Origin: Hallella seregens ATCC 51272
GTDB lineage: Bacteria; Bacteroidota; Bacteroidia; Bacteroidales; Bacteroidaceae
Direction: 5' to 3'
NCBI RefSeq assembly: GCF_000518545.1
Contig: NZ_JADU01000001.1
Coordinates: forward strand, 124,001-188,000
DNA: 64,000 nucleotides
The translations under genes were made by a program, and so were the position numbers. The notes below the pieces were generated by a model, which was not told the origin of the DNA, did not search any database, and was given only the letters and a program-made list of their open reading frames with translations. This document shows, in pieces, positions 16,690-24,844 of the stretch (within the stretch, counting starts at the first letter, position 1; each line of letters starts with the position of its first letter).

Positions 16690-17883
16690 TTACTTCAAAA
16701 GCGCAGTCACCTCTTTAATTCGACGCATGGCCTCGCGAATGTTGTCGTCGCTGGTGGCGTAGCTCATGCGGAAACAATCGGGGTCGCCAAAGGCGTCGCC
16801 GGCTACTGTGGCCACACGCCCCACCTCAAGCAAATACATGGCAAAGTCGGTGGAATTGTGGATGACGTGGCTGCCGTTTTTCTTGCCGAAGAAGCTGGAG
16901 CACTTGGGAAAGAGGTAAAAGGCGCCCTGCGGCACGTTGACCTCAAGTCCCGGAATGTCTTTGGCCAGACTCACGATGAGGTTGCGTCGGCGCTCGAAAG
17001 CCCGGCGCATGTCCTCGACACAGGCCTGACTGCTCTCATAGGCAGCGAGTGCAGCCATCTGCGACACGTCGCAAGTGCCGCTGGTGTACTGGCCTTGCAG
17101 CTTGTTGATGCCCTTGACAATCCACTCGGGCGCAGCCACCCAGCCAAGGCGCCAGCCGGTCATGGCGTAGGCCTTGCTCACGCCATTGCAGATGATGGTG
17201 CGCTCTTTCATGCCCGGATAACTGGCTATGCTGGCATGCTTGCCGACGTAGTTGATGTGCTCGTAAATCTCATCGGCGAGCACGAACACGTCTTCGTGGC
17301 GCAGGATGACCCGGGCCAGCTCGTCGAGTTCTTCCTGTGAATACACACTTCCCGTGGGGTTGCTGGGGGAGCAGAGAATCAGCATCTTGGTGCGAGGTGT
17401 GATGGCAGCCTCCAACTGTTCGGGCGTCATTTTGAAGTCCTGCTCGAATCCGGCCCTGACAACGACCGGTTCTCCGCCGGCCAGCTTCACCATCTGCGGG
17501 TAGCTCACCCAGTAGGGGGCAGGGATAATCACCTCGTCTCCGGGGTTCACCAAGGCCAGCACGGTGTTGCACACTCCCTGCTTGCCACCCGTGCCCACGA
17601 GGATTTCCCCGTCCGTATATTCGAGCTGGTTCTCCCGCCTGAGCTTGTCCACGATGGCTTTCCGCAGTGCCGGATAGCCCGGCACGGGCGAATACTTCGA
17701 GTAGTTGTCGTCGATGGCTTTTTTGCCGGCGGCTTTGATGTGCTCGGGCGTGTTGAAGTCGGGCTCGCCCACACTCATGTTGATAACGTCGATGCCCTGA
17801 GCTTTCATTTCGTTGCTCTTCTGCGACATCGCCAGTGTGGCCGATGGAGCCAGGCGATTCAGACGGTCTGATAGTTGTGCCAT
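16690..17883 (-). CDS. Pyridoxal-phosphate aspartate-type aminotransferase
   Basis: A 397-residue class I aminotransferase (subgroup Ib, aspartate aminotransferase-like), cytoplasmic. Motifs seen: GEPDFNTPEHI, SPSNPTGSVYS, DEIYEHINY, and the PLP lysine in NGVSKAYAMTGWRLG near residue 236. Length is normal for the family. It catalyses amino-group transfer between an amino acid (probably aspartate) and 2-oxoglutarate. It has its own promoter and is separate from ribBA, which ends upstream. Exact substrate may also be aromatic or prephenate. Confidence 0.93.
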   Translation of the reverse strand: MAQLSDRLNRLAPSATLAMSQKSNEMKAQGIDVINMSVGEPDFNTPEHIKAAGKKAIDDNYSKYSPVPGYPALRKAIVDKLRRENQLEYTDGEILVGTGGKQGVCNTVLALVNPGDEVIIPAPYWVSYPQMVKLAGGEPVVVRAGFEQDFKMTPEQLEAAITPRTKMLILCSPSNPTGSVYSQEELDELARVILRHEDVFVLADEIYEHINYVGKHASIASYPGMKERTIICNGVSKAYAMTGWRLGWVAAPEWIVKGINKLQGQYTSGTCDVSQMAALAAYESSQACVEDMRRAFERRRNLIVSLAKDIPGLEVNVPQGAFYLFPKCSSFFGKKNGSHVIHNSTDFAMYLLEVGRVATVAGDAFGDPDCFRMSYATSDDNIREAMRRIKEVTALLK

Positions 17884-17915
17884 ATACTGCTAGTCTGTGA
17901 ATGGTTATTTCCTTG

Positions 17916-17923
17916 CAAAATTA
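17916..17923 (-). promoter_or_regulatory. Promoter -7 element for aminotransferase
   Basis: Reads TAATTTTG on the minus strand, about 33 bases before the aminotransferase start at 17883. Confidence 0.55.
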
Positions 17924-17996
17924 AACATTTCATTCCTTAAAACGAAAGATTGCTTCCGTTATTTTGGGAAACGCCTCGAAAAAGTAACAGAAATGA

Positions 17997-19208
17997 CTAT
18001 TTCAGGTGCAGGATGTGCCCCATGCGGTCGCGTTTGGTGCGCAGATACTTCACGTCGTAGGGGGTGGGCTTCACCTCGATGGGAACATTCTCGACGATTT
18101 CTAGCCCGTAAGCCTCCAGTCCCACGCGTTTGGTGGGGTTGTTGGTCATGAGGCGCATCTTGTGAATGCCCAGCTGCCGCAGCATCTGCGCGCCGCAGCC
18201 GTAGTCTCGTTCGTCGGGCTTGAAGCCCAGGTGCACGTTGGCTTCCACGGTGTCCATGCCCTGTTCCTGCAGCTTGTAGGCGGCAATCTTGTTCATCAAT
18301 CCGATGCCGCGGCCCTCCTGCTGCATGTAGATCACCACACCTTTGCCCTCTTTTTCAATCATCTGCATGGCCTTGTGCAGCTGCTCTCCACAGTCGCAAC
18401 GCTGGCTGCCCAGGATGTCGCCCGTGGCGCAAGAAGAATGTACGCGCACGAGCACGGGCTCGTCTTCGGCCCACTCGCCCTTGATGACGGCCATGTGTTC
18501 CAGGCCGTTGCTGGTCTGCCGGAAGGGTATCAGGCGGAAGTGGCCGTAGGCGGTTGGCATGTCCACCTCCACGCCCACCTCGATGCTCGACTCCTTTTTG
18601 AGCCTGTAGGCAATGAGGTCTTTGATGGTAATGATCTTGAGATCCCACTCGTGTGCCATCTGTTGCAGCTCGGGCATGCGGGCCATCGAGCCGTCGTCGT
18701 TCATGATTTCCATCAGCGCCCCGGCGGGATAGAGGCCGGCCAGCCGGCACAGATCCACGGCCGCCTCGGTGTGGCCCGAGCGGCGCAGCACGCCGTTGTC
18801 CTGGGCATAGAGCGGGTTGATGTGGCCTGGGCGGCCGAAAGTCTGGGGCGTCGACGCAGGGTCGGCCAGTGCCTTGATGGTCTCGGCCCGGTCGTGCGTG
18901 GACACGCCGGTGGTGCATCCCTCCAGTTTGTCCACGGTAATGGTAAAGGGAGTGCCCAACACCGACGTGTTGTCCTGCACCTGGTGGGGTAGGTCCAGCT
19001 CCTCGGCACGCGAGATTGTGATGGGCGCGCAGAGCACGCCGCGTGCGTTTTTCAGCATGAAGTTCACTTTCTCGGGCGTAATTTTTTCGGCGGCGACAAT
19101 CAGGTCGCCCTCGTTCTCACGGTCTTCATCGTCGACGACGATGACGAATTTGCCTTCCTTGAAATCCTTGACTGCATCCTCGATGCTACTCAATTTGAAG
19201 TCTGCCAT
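17997..19208 (-). CDS. ribBA: Bifunctional DHBP synthase / GTP cyclohydrolase II
   Basis: A 403-residue cytoplasmic riboflavin-pathway enzyme. The N-terminal half is 3,4-dihydroxy-2-butanone-4-phosphate synthase, with [11 protein letters not shown] (about residues 26-36) and STHDRAETI. The C-terminal half is GTP cyclohydrolase II, with the zinc cysteines in [18 protein letters not shown] near 257-275 and QEGRGIGL. Both active sites look intact, so it makes both riboflavin precursors. It starts 57 bases after the LptF/LptG-type permease gene and could share its transcript. Confidence 0.97.
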   Translation of the reverse strand: MADFKLSSIEDAVKDFKEGKFVIVVDDEDRENEGDLIVAAEKITPEKVNFMLKNARGVLCAPITISRAEELDLPHQVQDNTSVLGTPFTITVDKLEGCTTGVSTHDRAETIKALADPASTPQTFGRPGHINPLYAQDNGVLRRSGHTEAAVDLCRLAGLYPAGALMEIMNDDGSMARMPELQQMAHEWDLKIITIKDLIAYRLKKESSIEVGVEVDMPTAYGHFRLIPFRQTSNGLEHMAVIKGEWAEDEPVLVRVHSSCATGDILGSQRCDCGEQLHKAMQMIEKEGKGVVIYMQQEGRGIGLMNKIAAYKLQEQGMDTVEANVHLGFKPDERDYGCGAQMLRQLGIHKMRLMTNNPTKRVGLEAYGLEIVENVPIEVKPTPYDVKYLRTKRDRMGHILHLK

Positions 19209-19265
19209 ATTTGTTTTCCTTTCTTTTGACTTGGGTTGGGTGTTATGAATGGGGTCACGGGCGCA

Positions 19266-21176
19266 TCAGTCCTTGATGAGATGCTTCTCCGTGTAGTTGA
19301 TGATGCTGGTGTTGGTGAGCTTGATGGTGCGCAGGTCGCGCAGTAGCCGCAGCCTGAAACTCCACATGCGCAGGTAGAAAAACAGGCCCAGCGGCACGAT
19401 GACGGCCGAGGCCACGTTGAGCCACCGCCGCTCGAACGGCCGCGTGTGGGCCCTGACAGCCATCACGGGGTAGGCGTTGAGCAGGTGTACGATTTGCTTG
19501 TCGCGGGTGTTCGACAAGTCGTCGATGACAGCCTCCAGCTGCTCGCCGATGCGCTCGATTTCGTGGTCGGGGCGATACCTGAAAAAGGTCTTCACGACGT
19601 TGGGCGGCGACACCAGGCTGTGCTCGCGCGAGTAATCGGTCACGGCATGGCTGATGCGAAGCAGCTCCTCGGCGTCGTGCCGGTAGTCGGGTTCACGGAT
19701 AATCACCTCCTTGCCACTGATGTGACGCTTGGTACGCAGGCCCAGCATGCGCATGAAGAACCGCCGCCACACGTCGGCATTGAACACCATCGAGTCGCCG
19801 CAGGCCTTGTAGGTCACGAACACGGCCACGGGCGTGAGCACGGCCGGAGCCAGTCCTTTGCCGAACCACACCGACCACTCGCCCAGCCGTGCCATGCGGT
19901 AGCCCGAGTTGTCGAGGATGTAGTACACGATGAATACGAACACCGAGATGATGACCGGAACGCCCAGTCCGCCCTTGCGGATGATGGCGCCCAGCGGCGC
20001 GCCGATGAAGAAGAAGATGAGACACTGCAGTGCCAGCGTGAACTTGTTGATGGTTTCGATGTGGTGCTGGCGGATGACGAGGTCGTTGTCTTCCGTGAGC
20101 AGGCTCTTGAATTCCAGGTCGTTTACCTCGCCCTGCACGCGGCTCAGGGCCTCGGCCAGCGCCTGCCGCTTCTGGTCGGGCGTGAGTTTCTGGAGCAGCC
20201 GGTCGAAGTCCACCTTCCGGGCGTCGGCCCGTCGGGCTGCGGCCAGCGAGTCGTGGCGGGTCATGAGAGGCAGGGCATAGTAGCTGCGGCGCGCGTCTTC
20301 GTAGAACACGCGCCCGATGCTGTCGTAGACATGGTTCAGCGAATCCACGTCGTGGGCTATCTGCTGCAGGCTCTTGCTGCGGGCATTGTTCGAGAGCGAG
20401 GCGGCGTCTGTCATGCTGAAGTCGCCGTCGAAGTCGAGCACAATCTGCTTGGTCACAAACGTCTCCCGGCGGTAGGGCACGGCCGCGCTGCCAGCCAGCT
20501 GCTGCGTCTGCATGTTCTCGAACCACTCTCCGCTCCACAACGTGAGCAGCAAGTGCTTCTTTTCGGCCGTCGATTGCATCATGCCCGAGTCGGCCAGAAT
20601 GATGGCGGCGTCCTCGTAGCTCTGGGTCATGCGGTAAATCATGATGCCGTACAGCTTGCCCGAGTGCACGTCTTTCTTCTGCACGTAGATGTTGCTGTTG
20701 GGGATTCCGTCGTAGAATACGCCCTCGGGAATTTCCAGTTCGGGGCTCTTCTGCTTCATCGAGATGAGCAGTTGGGTGATTTTCATGTTGGCCTCGGGCC
20801 CCACATTGTTCTGAAAATAGAACGAGGCCAGGCTGATGAGCACGGTAACTGCGATGAGCGACCGAAAGGTTTGCATGAGCGAGATGCCGGCCGCCTTGAT
20901 GGCTGTGAGCTCCGAACTCTCGCCCAGATTGCCGAAAGTGATGAGCGCGCTCAGCAGGATGGCCAGCGGAAGAGCCTGGGGAACGAGCATCAGGGCCATG
21001 TACCAGAAGAACTGCGCCATCACTTCCATGGACAGTCCCTTGCCGATGAGCTCGTCGATGTATCTCCACAGAAACTGCATCATCAGCACAAACTGGCAGA
21101 TGAAGAACGTTCCTACGAATAAGAGTCCGAACTGGCGGACAATAAATATGTCGAGTTTCTTGATCCGAAAATTCAT
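19266..21176 (-). CDS. LptF/LptG-family (YjgP/YjgQ) permease
   Basis: A 636-residue inner-membrane protein with N-terminal helices (residues about 12-32, 55-75 and 100-120), a large periplasmic region, three helices in the middle-to-late part (including LQCLIFFFIGAPLGAIIRKGGLGVP) and an extra C-terminal cytoplasmic segment (about 500-600) ending in another membrane helix. The GAPLGAIIRKGGLG segment is the family hallmark. Members transport lipopolysaccharide with the LptB ATPase. It is longer than the E. coli proteins (about 360 residues) because of the added C-terminal region, a size I associate with Bacteroidetes homologues. Whether it is LptF or LptG is not determined. Confidence 0.9.
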   Translation of the reverse strand: MNFRIKKLDIFIVRQFGLLFVGTFFICQFVLMMQFLWRYIDELIGKGLSMEVMAQFFWYMALMLVPQALPLAILLSALITFGNLGESSELTAIKAAGISLMQTFRSLIAVTVLISLASFYFQNNVGPEANMKITQLLISMKQKSPELEIPEGVFYDGIPNSNIYVQKKDVHSGKLYGIMIYRMTQSYEDAAIILADSGMMQSTAEKKHLLLTLWSGEWFENMQTQQLAGSAAVPYRRETFVTKQIVLDFDGDFSMTDAASLSNNARSKSLQQIAHDVDSLNHVYDSIGRVFYEDARRSYYALPLMTRHDSLAAARRADARKVDFDRLLQKLTPDQKRQALAEALSRVQGEVNDLEFKSLLTEDNDLVIRQHHIETINKFTLALQCLIFFFIGAPLGAIIRKGGLGVPVIISVFVFIVYYILDNSGYRMARLGEWSVWFGKGLAPAVLTPVAVFVTYKACGDSMVFNADVWRRFFMRMLGLRTKRHISGKEVIIREPDYRHDAEELLRISHAVTDYSREHSLVSPPNVVKTFFRYRPDHEIERIGEQLEAVIDDLSNTRDKQIVHLLNAYPVMAVRAHTRPFERRWLNVASAVIVPLGLFFYLRMWSFRLRLLRDLRTIKLTNTSIINYTEKHLIKD

Positions 21177-21231
21177 GTGTCGTGCGTCTGCTTGCCCGCC
21201 ATGTGCCGGTGCAGGCCTTGCAAAGCCGGTG

Positions 21232-21239
21232 CAAAGTTA
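21232..21239 (-). promoter_or_regulatory. Promoter -7 element for permease-ribBA
   Basis: Reads TAACTTTG on the minus strand, about 56 bases before the permease start. Confidence 0.55.
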
Positions 21240-21612
21240 ATGGAAAAATATCATAATCACCCTTTTTCGGCTTGTTTTCTTTTGCCGCATCTTTGGCCAT
21301 GCGTGCCCTCCCCACACCTCTTATTATAATAGGAGGCCAGGCCGATGGTGCGGGCAGTGTTTGCGGCAAGGCCTTTTCGGGCCCGCGTCTGCGGGTTTTC
21401 GGCCTTGCGTCTGCGGGTTTTTCGCCCCGCGTTTACGCCGTCGGGGCGGCGCGATTCCGGCGCAATCGCACCGGCTTCCAAACGCCATCGCGGGCAGAGC
21501 GTGCGGGCCCGTCCGGCGGGGCAGGGCTTCGGGGCGGTTTGACTTGGGACAAATTAACGTGCGCCGCGGCGAAATTCTCGGGCTTTTGCGCGCGTGTTCC
21601 CCTAAAAATTAG
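21240..21612. repeat. Divergent intergenic region with GC-rich repeats (copy B)
   Basis: No gene is supported in this stretch of about 370 bases between two divergent promoters. It contains repeats of the word GCGTCTGCGGGTTTTTCG-like (twice between about 21385 and 21430), GCGTTTACGCCG and GCAATCGC words shared with 6940-7062 and 43983-44120. Overlapping open frames on both strands are a by-product of its high GC content. Confidence 0.5.
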
Positions 21613-21620
21613 TAACTTTG
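21613..21620 (+). promoter_or_regulatory. Promoter -7 element for purH'-mre operon
   Basis: TAACTTTG lies 45 bases before the IMP cyclohydrolase start and is the only promoter-like signal seen before the mre genes. Confidence 0.6.
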
Positions 21621-21664
21621 CGCACTCTTAGGTATATACCGAACTCATAAACGTACGTATTTTT

Positions 21665-22258
21665 ATGGCTGAAACAAAACAAATGAAGACCGCGCTTGTC
21701 TCGGTCTTCCACAAAGACGGACTGGAAGAACTCTTGGCCAAACTGCATCAGGAGGGCGTGAAATTCCTGAGCACCGGCGGCACACAGCAGTTTATCGAGA
21801 GTCTGGGCTACGCCTGCCGGAAGGTGGAAGATCTGACCACCTATCCCTCCATCCTCGGCGGACGCGTGAAGACGCTCCATCCCAAGGTGTTCGGCGGCAT
21901 ACTGGCCCGTCGCGACAATGAGGGCGACCGGCAGCAGATGCAGGAGTACGAGATTTCCGCCATCGACCTCGTCATCGTCGATCTGTACCCCTTTGAGCAG
22001 ACCGTGGCCAGTGGCGCCAGCGACGCCGACATCATCGAGAAGATCGACATAGGCGGCATTTCGCTCATCCGCGCCGGGGCCAAGAACTTCAAGGACGTGG
22101 TCATCGTGCCGAGCAAGGCCGAGTATGGCGTGTTGCTCGACATCCTGAACAGGAAAGGTGCACAGACCGACCTGGCCGACCGCAGGCTGCTGGCCGAGCG
22201 TGCTTTCGGCGTGAGTAGCCACTACGATACGGCCATTCACAACTGGTTTGCCAAATAA
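21665..22258 (+). CDS. purH: Stand-alone IMP cyclohydrolase (PurH N-terminal domain only)
   Basis: A 197-residue protein equal to the MGS-like IMP cyclohydrolase domain of PurH; it closes FAICAR to IMP. Family segments seen are VSVFHKDGLEEL, FLSTGGTQQFIESLG, ILGGRVKTLHPKVFGGIL and DLVIVDLYPFEQTV. It ends (IHNWFAK) where the AICAR transformylase domain would begin, and the next gene starts 13 bases later, so no transformylase remnant is present. That activity is encoded at 5244-6425. The gene is first in the mre operon, a place where I would expect full-length purH in relatives. Confidence 0.93.
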   Translation: MAETKQMKTALVSVFHKDGLEELLAKLHQEGVKFLSTGGTQQFIESLGYACRKVEDLTTYPSILGGRVKTLHPKVFGGILARRDNEGDRQQMQEYEISAIDLVIVDLYPFEQTVASGASDADIIEKIDIGGISLIRAGAKNFKDVVIVPSKAEYGVLLDILNRKGAQTDLADRRLLAERAFGVSSHYDTAIHNWFAK

Positions 22259-22271
22259 TCAAGATAGAACA

Positions 22272-23294
22272 ATGGGATTTTTTTCGTTTATTCAAGAGAT
22301 AGCCATGGACCTTGGCACGGCCAACACCATCATCATCAGCGATGACAAGATTGTGGTGGACGAGCCCTCCGTGGTGGCCCTCGACCGTCGAACCGACAAG
22401 ATGATTGCCGTGGGGGAGAAGGCTAAGATGATGTATGAGAAGACACACGACAATATTCGCACCATCCGCCCCCTGCGCGACGGCGTGATTGCCGACTTCA
22501 CGGCCTGCGAACAAATGATGCGCGGCCTCATCAAGATGGTGCACACGGGCTCTCGCCTGTTCTCGCCGTCGCTGCGAATGGTCATCGGCGTGCCCTCGGG
22601 CAGCACCGAGGTGGAGCTGCGTGCCGTGCGCGACTCGGCCGAACATGCCGACGGCCGCGACGTGTATCTCATCTTCGAGCCCATGGCCGCCGCCATAGGC
22701 ATCGGCATTGACGTGGAGGCTCCCGAGGGCAACATGATTGTAGACATCGGCGGCGGCTCCACGGAGATTGCCGTTATCTCGCTGGGCGGTATCGTGAGCA
22801 ACAACTCCATCCGCATCGCCGGCGACGACCTCACGGCCGACATTCAGGAGTATATGAGCCGCCAGCACAACGTGAAGGTGTCCGAACGCATGGCCGAACG
22901 CATCAAGATTCACGTGGGCTCGGCCCTCACCGATCTGGGCGACGAGGCTCCTGAAGACTACATCGTGCACGGCCCCAACCGCATCACAGCCCTGCCCATG
23001 GAGGTGCCCGTGTGCTATCAGGAGATTGCACACTGCCTGGACAAGACGGTGGCCAAGATCGAGAACGCCGTGCTCTCGGCCCTGGAGGCCACTCCGCCCG
23101 AGCTCTATGCCGACATTGTGAAGAACGGCATCTACCTCACCGGTGGCGGTGCGCTGCTGCGCGGCCTCGACAAGCGCCTGCAGGACAAGATCAACATTCC
23201 GTTCCACATTGCCGAAGACCCGCTCCACAGCGTGGCCAAGGGTGCCGGCATCGCCCTGAAGAACGTGAACCGGTTCTCGTTCCTCATGCGCTGA
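22272..23294 (+). CDS. mreB: Rod-shape actin homologue MreB
   Basis: A 340-residue bacterial actin that forms membrane-associated filaments guiding elongation-type wall synthesis. The ATP-binding segments are DLGTANT (residues 13-19), DIGGGSTEIAVISLGG and GGGALLRGLD near the C-terminus. The start MGFFSF is preferred over an in-frame ATG at 22248 because the latter overlaps the preceding gene and adds eight unusual residues. It is followed by mreC across a spacer with a long inverted repeat. Confidence 0.97.
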   Translation: MGFFSFIQEIAMDLGTANTIIISDDKIVVDEPSVVALDRRTDKMIAVGEKAKMMYEKTHDNIRTIRPLRDGVIADFTACEQMMRGLIKMVHTGSRLFSPSLRMVIGVPSGSTEVELRAVRDSAEHADGRDVYLIFEPMAAAIGIGIDVEAPEGNMIVDIGGGSTEIAVISLGGIVSNNSIRIAGDDLTADIQEYMSRQHNVKVSERMAERIKIHVGSALTDLGDEAPEDYIVHGPNRITALPMEVPVCYQEIAHCLDKTVAKIENAVLSALEATPPELYADIVKNGIYLTGGGALLRGLDKRLQDKINIPFHIAEDPLHSVAKGAGIALKNVNRFSFLMR

Positions 23295-23315
23295 ACAATC
23301 AACTTTGAACGGTCA

Positions 23316-23443
23316 ACTTTGAAGATTGAACTTTGAACTTCGAGGCCTTCGGCCTTTGAAGATTAAGCTTTGAACTTGGTGGTTGCAGACGTGCATCGCC
23401 TGTTTCCACCTGTTCATTAAGTTCAAGGTTCAATCTTCAAAGT
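23316..23443. repeat. 25-bp inverted repeat in mreB-mreC spacer
   Basis: The arm at 23316-23340 pairs with the arm at 23419-23443 at 24 of 25 positions, separated by 78 bases. Inside the loop there are smaller pairs: AGGCC/GGCCT flanking TTC near 23343-23356, and GGTGG with CCACC. The arms are built from ACTTTGAA words, as in the elements at 1281 and 4951. It lies entirely between two operon genes. Confidence 0.8.
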
Positions 23444-23457
23444 TCAAAGTGTGTAGC

Positions 23458-24324
23458 ATGCGTAATCTGTTAGAGTTCCTTGCCAAGTACAATCACTGGT
23501 TCGTTTTCCTCGTTTTGGAGGTGCTGAGCCTGGTGCTGTTGTTCCAATACAACAGCTATCAGGGCAGTGTGTGGTTCACTTCGGCCAATGCCGTCGCGGG
23601 CCGGATGCTCGGATGGAACGCCGAAGTGCAGTCGTTCTTCTCCATGTCGAAGGTGAACCAGGAGCTTACCCAGCGCAACCTCTATCTGGAACAGCATGTG
23701 AGGAGCCTCTCTGACAAGCTCGCCGAGCTGACCCACGACAGTGGATGGGTGCACCGCGACCAGCTGGCCCTGCTCAGGCAGTACAACCTGATACCGGCCA
23801 AGGTGGTGAGCAACACGGTGAACCGGCACGACAATCTGCTGACCATCGACAAGGGAACGGCCGACGGCGTGGCCAAGGACATGGGCGTGGTGTGCGGCAA
23901 TGGCGTGGTGGGCATTGTCTATCTGGCGTCGGCACACTACGCGGTGGTGATTCCGGCCCTCAACACCGCCTCCAACATCAGCTGCCGCATACGCGGCCGC
24001 GACTATTTCGGCTACCTGCACTGGAACGGCGGCGACCCCAGGAAAGCCTTTGTAGACGACGTGCCGCGTCACGCCCACTTCAAGCTCTACGAGTGGGTCG
24101 AGACCAGCGGCTACTCCTCGGTGTTCCCTCCCGGCATTGCCGTGGGGCGCATTCTCCATGTCTACAACTCGGCCGACGGGCTGTCCTATCGGCTGCAGCT
24201 GGTGCTCTCCACCGATTTTGCCCGGCTGCGCGACGTGTGCGTCATCGACAACAAACCCATGCAGGAGCGTCTGGACGTGCTGCGCGCCGCCCAGGACTCC
24301 CTGAAACCTAAGGACGACAAGTAG
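23458..24324 (+). CDS. mreC: Rod-shape-determining protein MreC
   Basis: A 288-residue bitopic membrane protein. A membrane helix at about residues 15-32 (WFVFLVLEVLSLVLLFQY) is followed by a coiled coil (NQELTQRNLYLEQHVRSLS region) and a beta-rich periplasmic domain (residues about 105-270; GVVCGNGVVGIVYLASAHYAVV). It bridges MreB, MreD and the PBP2/RodA synthase. The start at 23458 opens the cytoplasmic tail before the helix; the upstream frame is repeat-derived. Confidence 0.94.
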   Translation: MRNLLEFLAKYNHWFVFLVLEVLSLVLLFQYNSYQGSVWFTSANAVAGRMLGWNAEVQSFFSMSKVNQELTQRNLYLEQHVRSLSDKLAELTHDSGWVHRDQLALLRQYNLIPAKVVSNTVNRHDNLLTIDKGTADGVAKDMGVVCGNGVVGIVYLASAHYAVVIPALNTASNISCRIRGRDYFGYLHWNGGDPRKAFVDDVPRHAHFKLYEWVETSGYSSVFPPGIAVGRILHVYNSADGLSYRLQLVLSTDFARLRDVCVIDNKPMQERLDVLRAAQDSLKPKDDK

Positions 24325-24328
24325 GCCC

Positions 24329-24844
24329 ATGAACATAGATTTTCTGAGACGACTGCTGCTCTTCGTGGTGCTGTTGCTGGCCCAGGCCCTGGTGCTCAAC
24401 CACATTCACCTGTTCGACTGTGCCACGCCGCTGGTCTATGTCTACTTCGTGGCCAGCTTCAGGCGCAGCTATCCGCGCTGGGGCGTGCTGGTGTGGAGCT
24501 TCCTGATGGGGCTTTGCGTCGACATTTTCTCCAACACGCCGGGCGTGGCAGCCACGTCGATGACGACCATCGGCCTGCTGCAGCCCTATTTGCTCGAGCT
24601 CTTCACCCAGCGCGACAGCGACGACGACCTGCAGCCCGCCATCTTCACTTTCGGCTTTACGCGCTACCTGTTCTACACGCTTCTGCTCACGTTTGCCTAT
24701 TGCCTGCTCTTTTTCACGGTGGAGACGTTCTCGTTCTTCAACTGGCAGCAGTGGGCCTTGTCCGTGTCGTCGAGCACCGTGCTCTCGGTGATTCTCATCA
24801 TTGTGGTTGCAAATCTGAGGAAGCGGCAGCATGAAAGACTTTGA
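24329..24844 (+). CDS. mreD: Rod-shape-determining protein MreD
   Basis: A 171-residue inner-membrane protein with about five hydrophobic segments, beginning with LLLFVVLLLAQALVLNH (residues 7-23). It starts four bases after the mreC stop and overlaps mrdA by 14 bases. MreD is poorly conserved, so identification rests on hydropathy, length and its place between mreC and mrdA. Confidence 0.88.
   Translation: MNIDFLRRLLLFVVLLLAQALVLNHIHLFDCATPLVYVYFVASFRRSYPRWGVLVWSFLMGLCVDIFSNTPGVAATSMTTIGLLQPYLLELFTQRDSDDDLQPAIFTFGFTRYLFYTLLLTFAYCLLFFTVETFSFFNWQQWALSVSSSTVLSVILIIVVANLRKRQHERL

Noticed and set aside
19446..21122. A 558-codon plus-strand ORF opposite the permease gene
   Set aside because: It is the antisense of the LptF/LptG-type permease in GC-rich DNA; its translation has no membrane segments or family motifs. 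Other long antisense frames (for example at 24798-26726, 48449-49618 and 53662-55203) are rejected for the same reason.
21665..22258. IMP cyclohydrolase as a truncated purH pseudogene
   Set aside because: The domain is complete, ends cleanly at the domain border, and the missing activity is encoded elsewhere in the window, so it should be functional.
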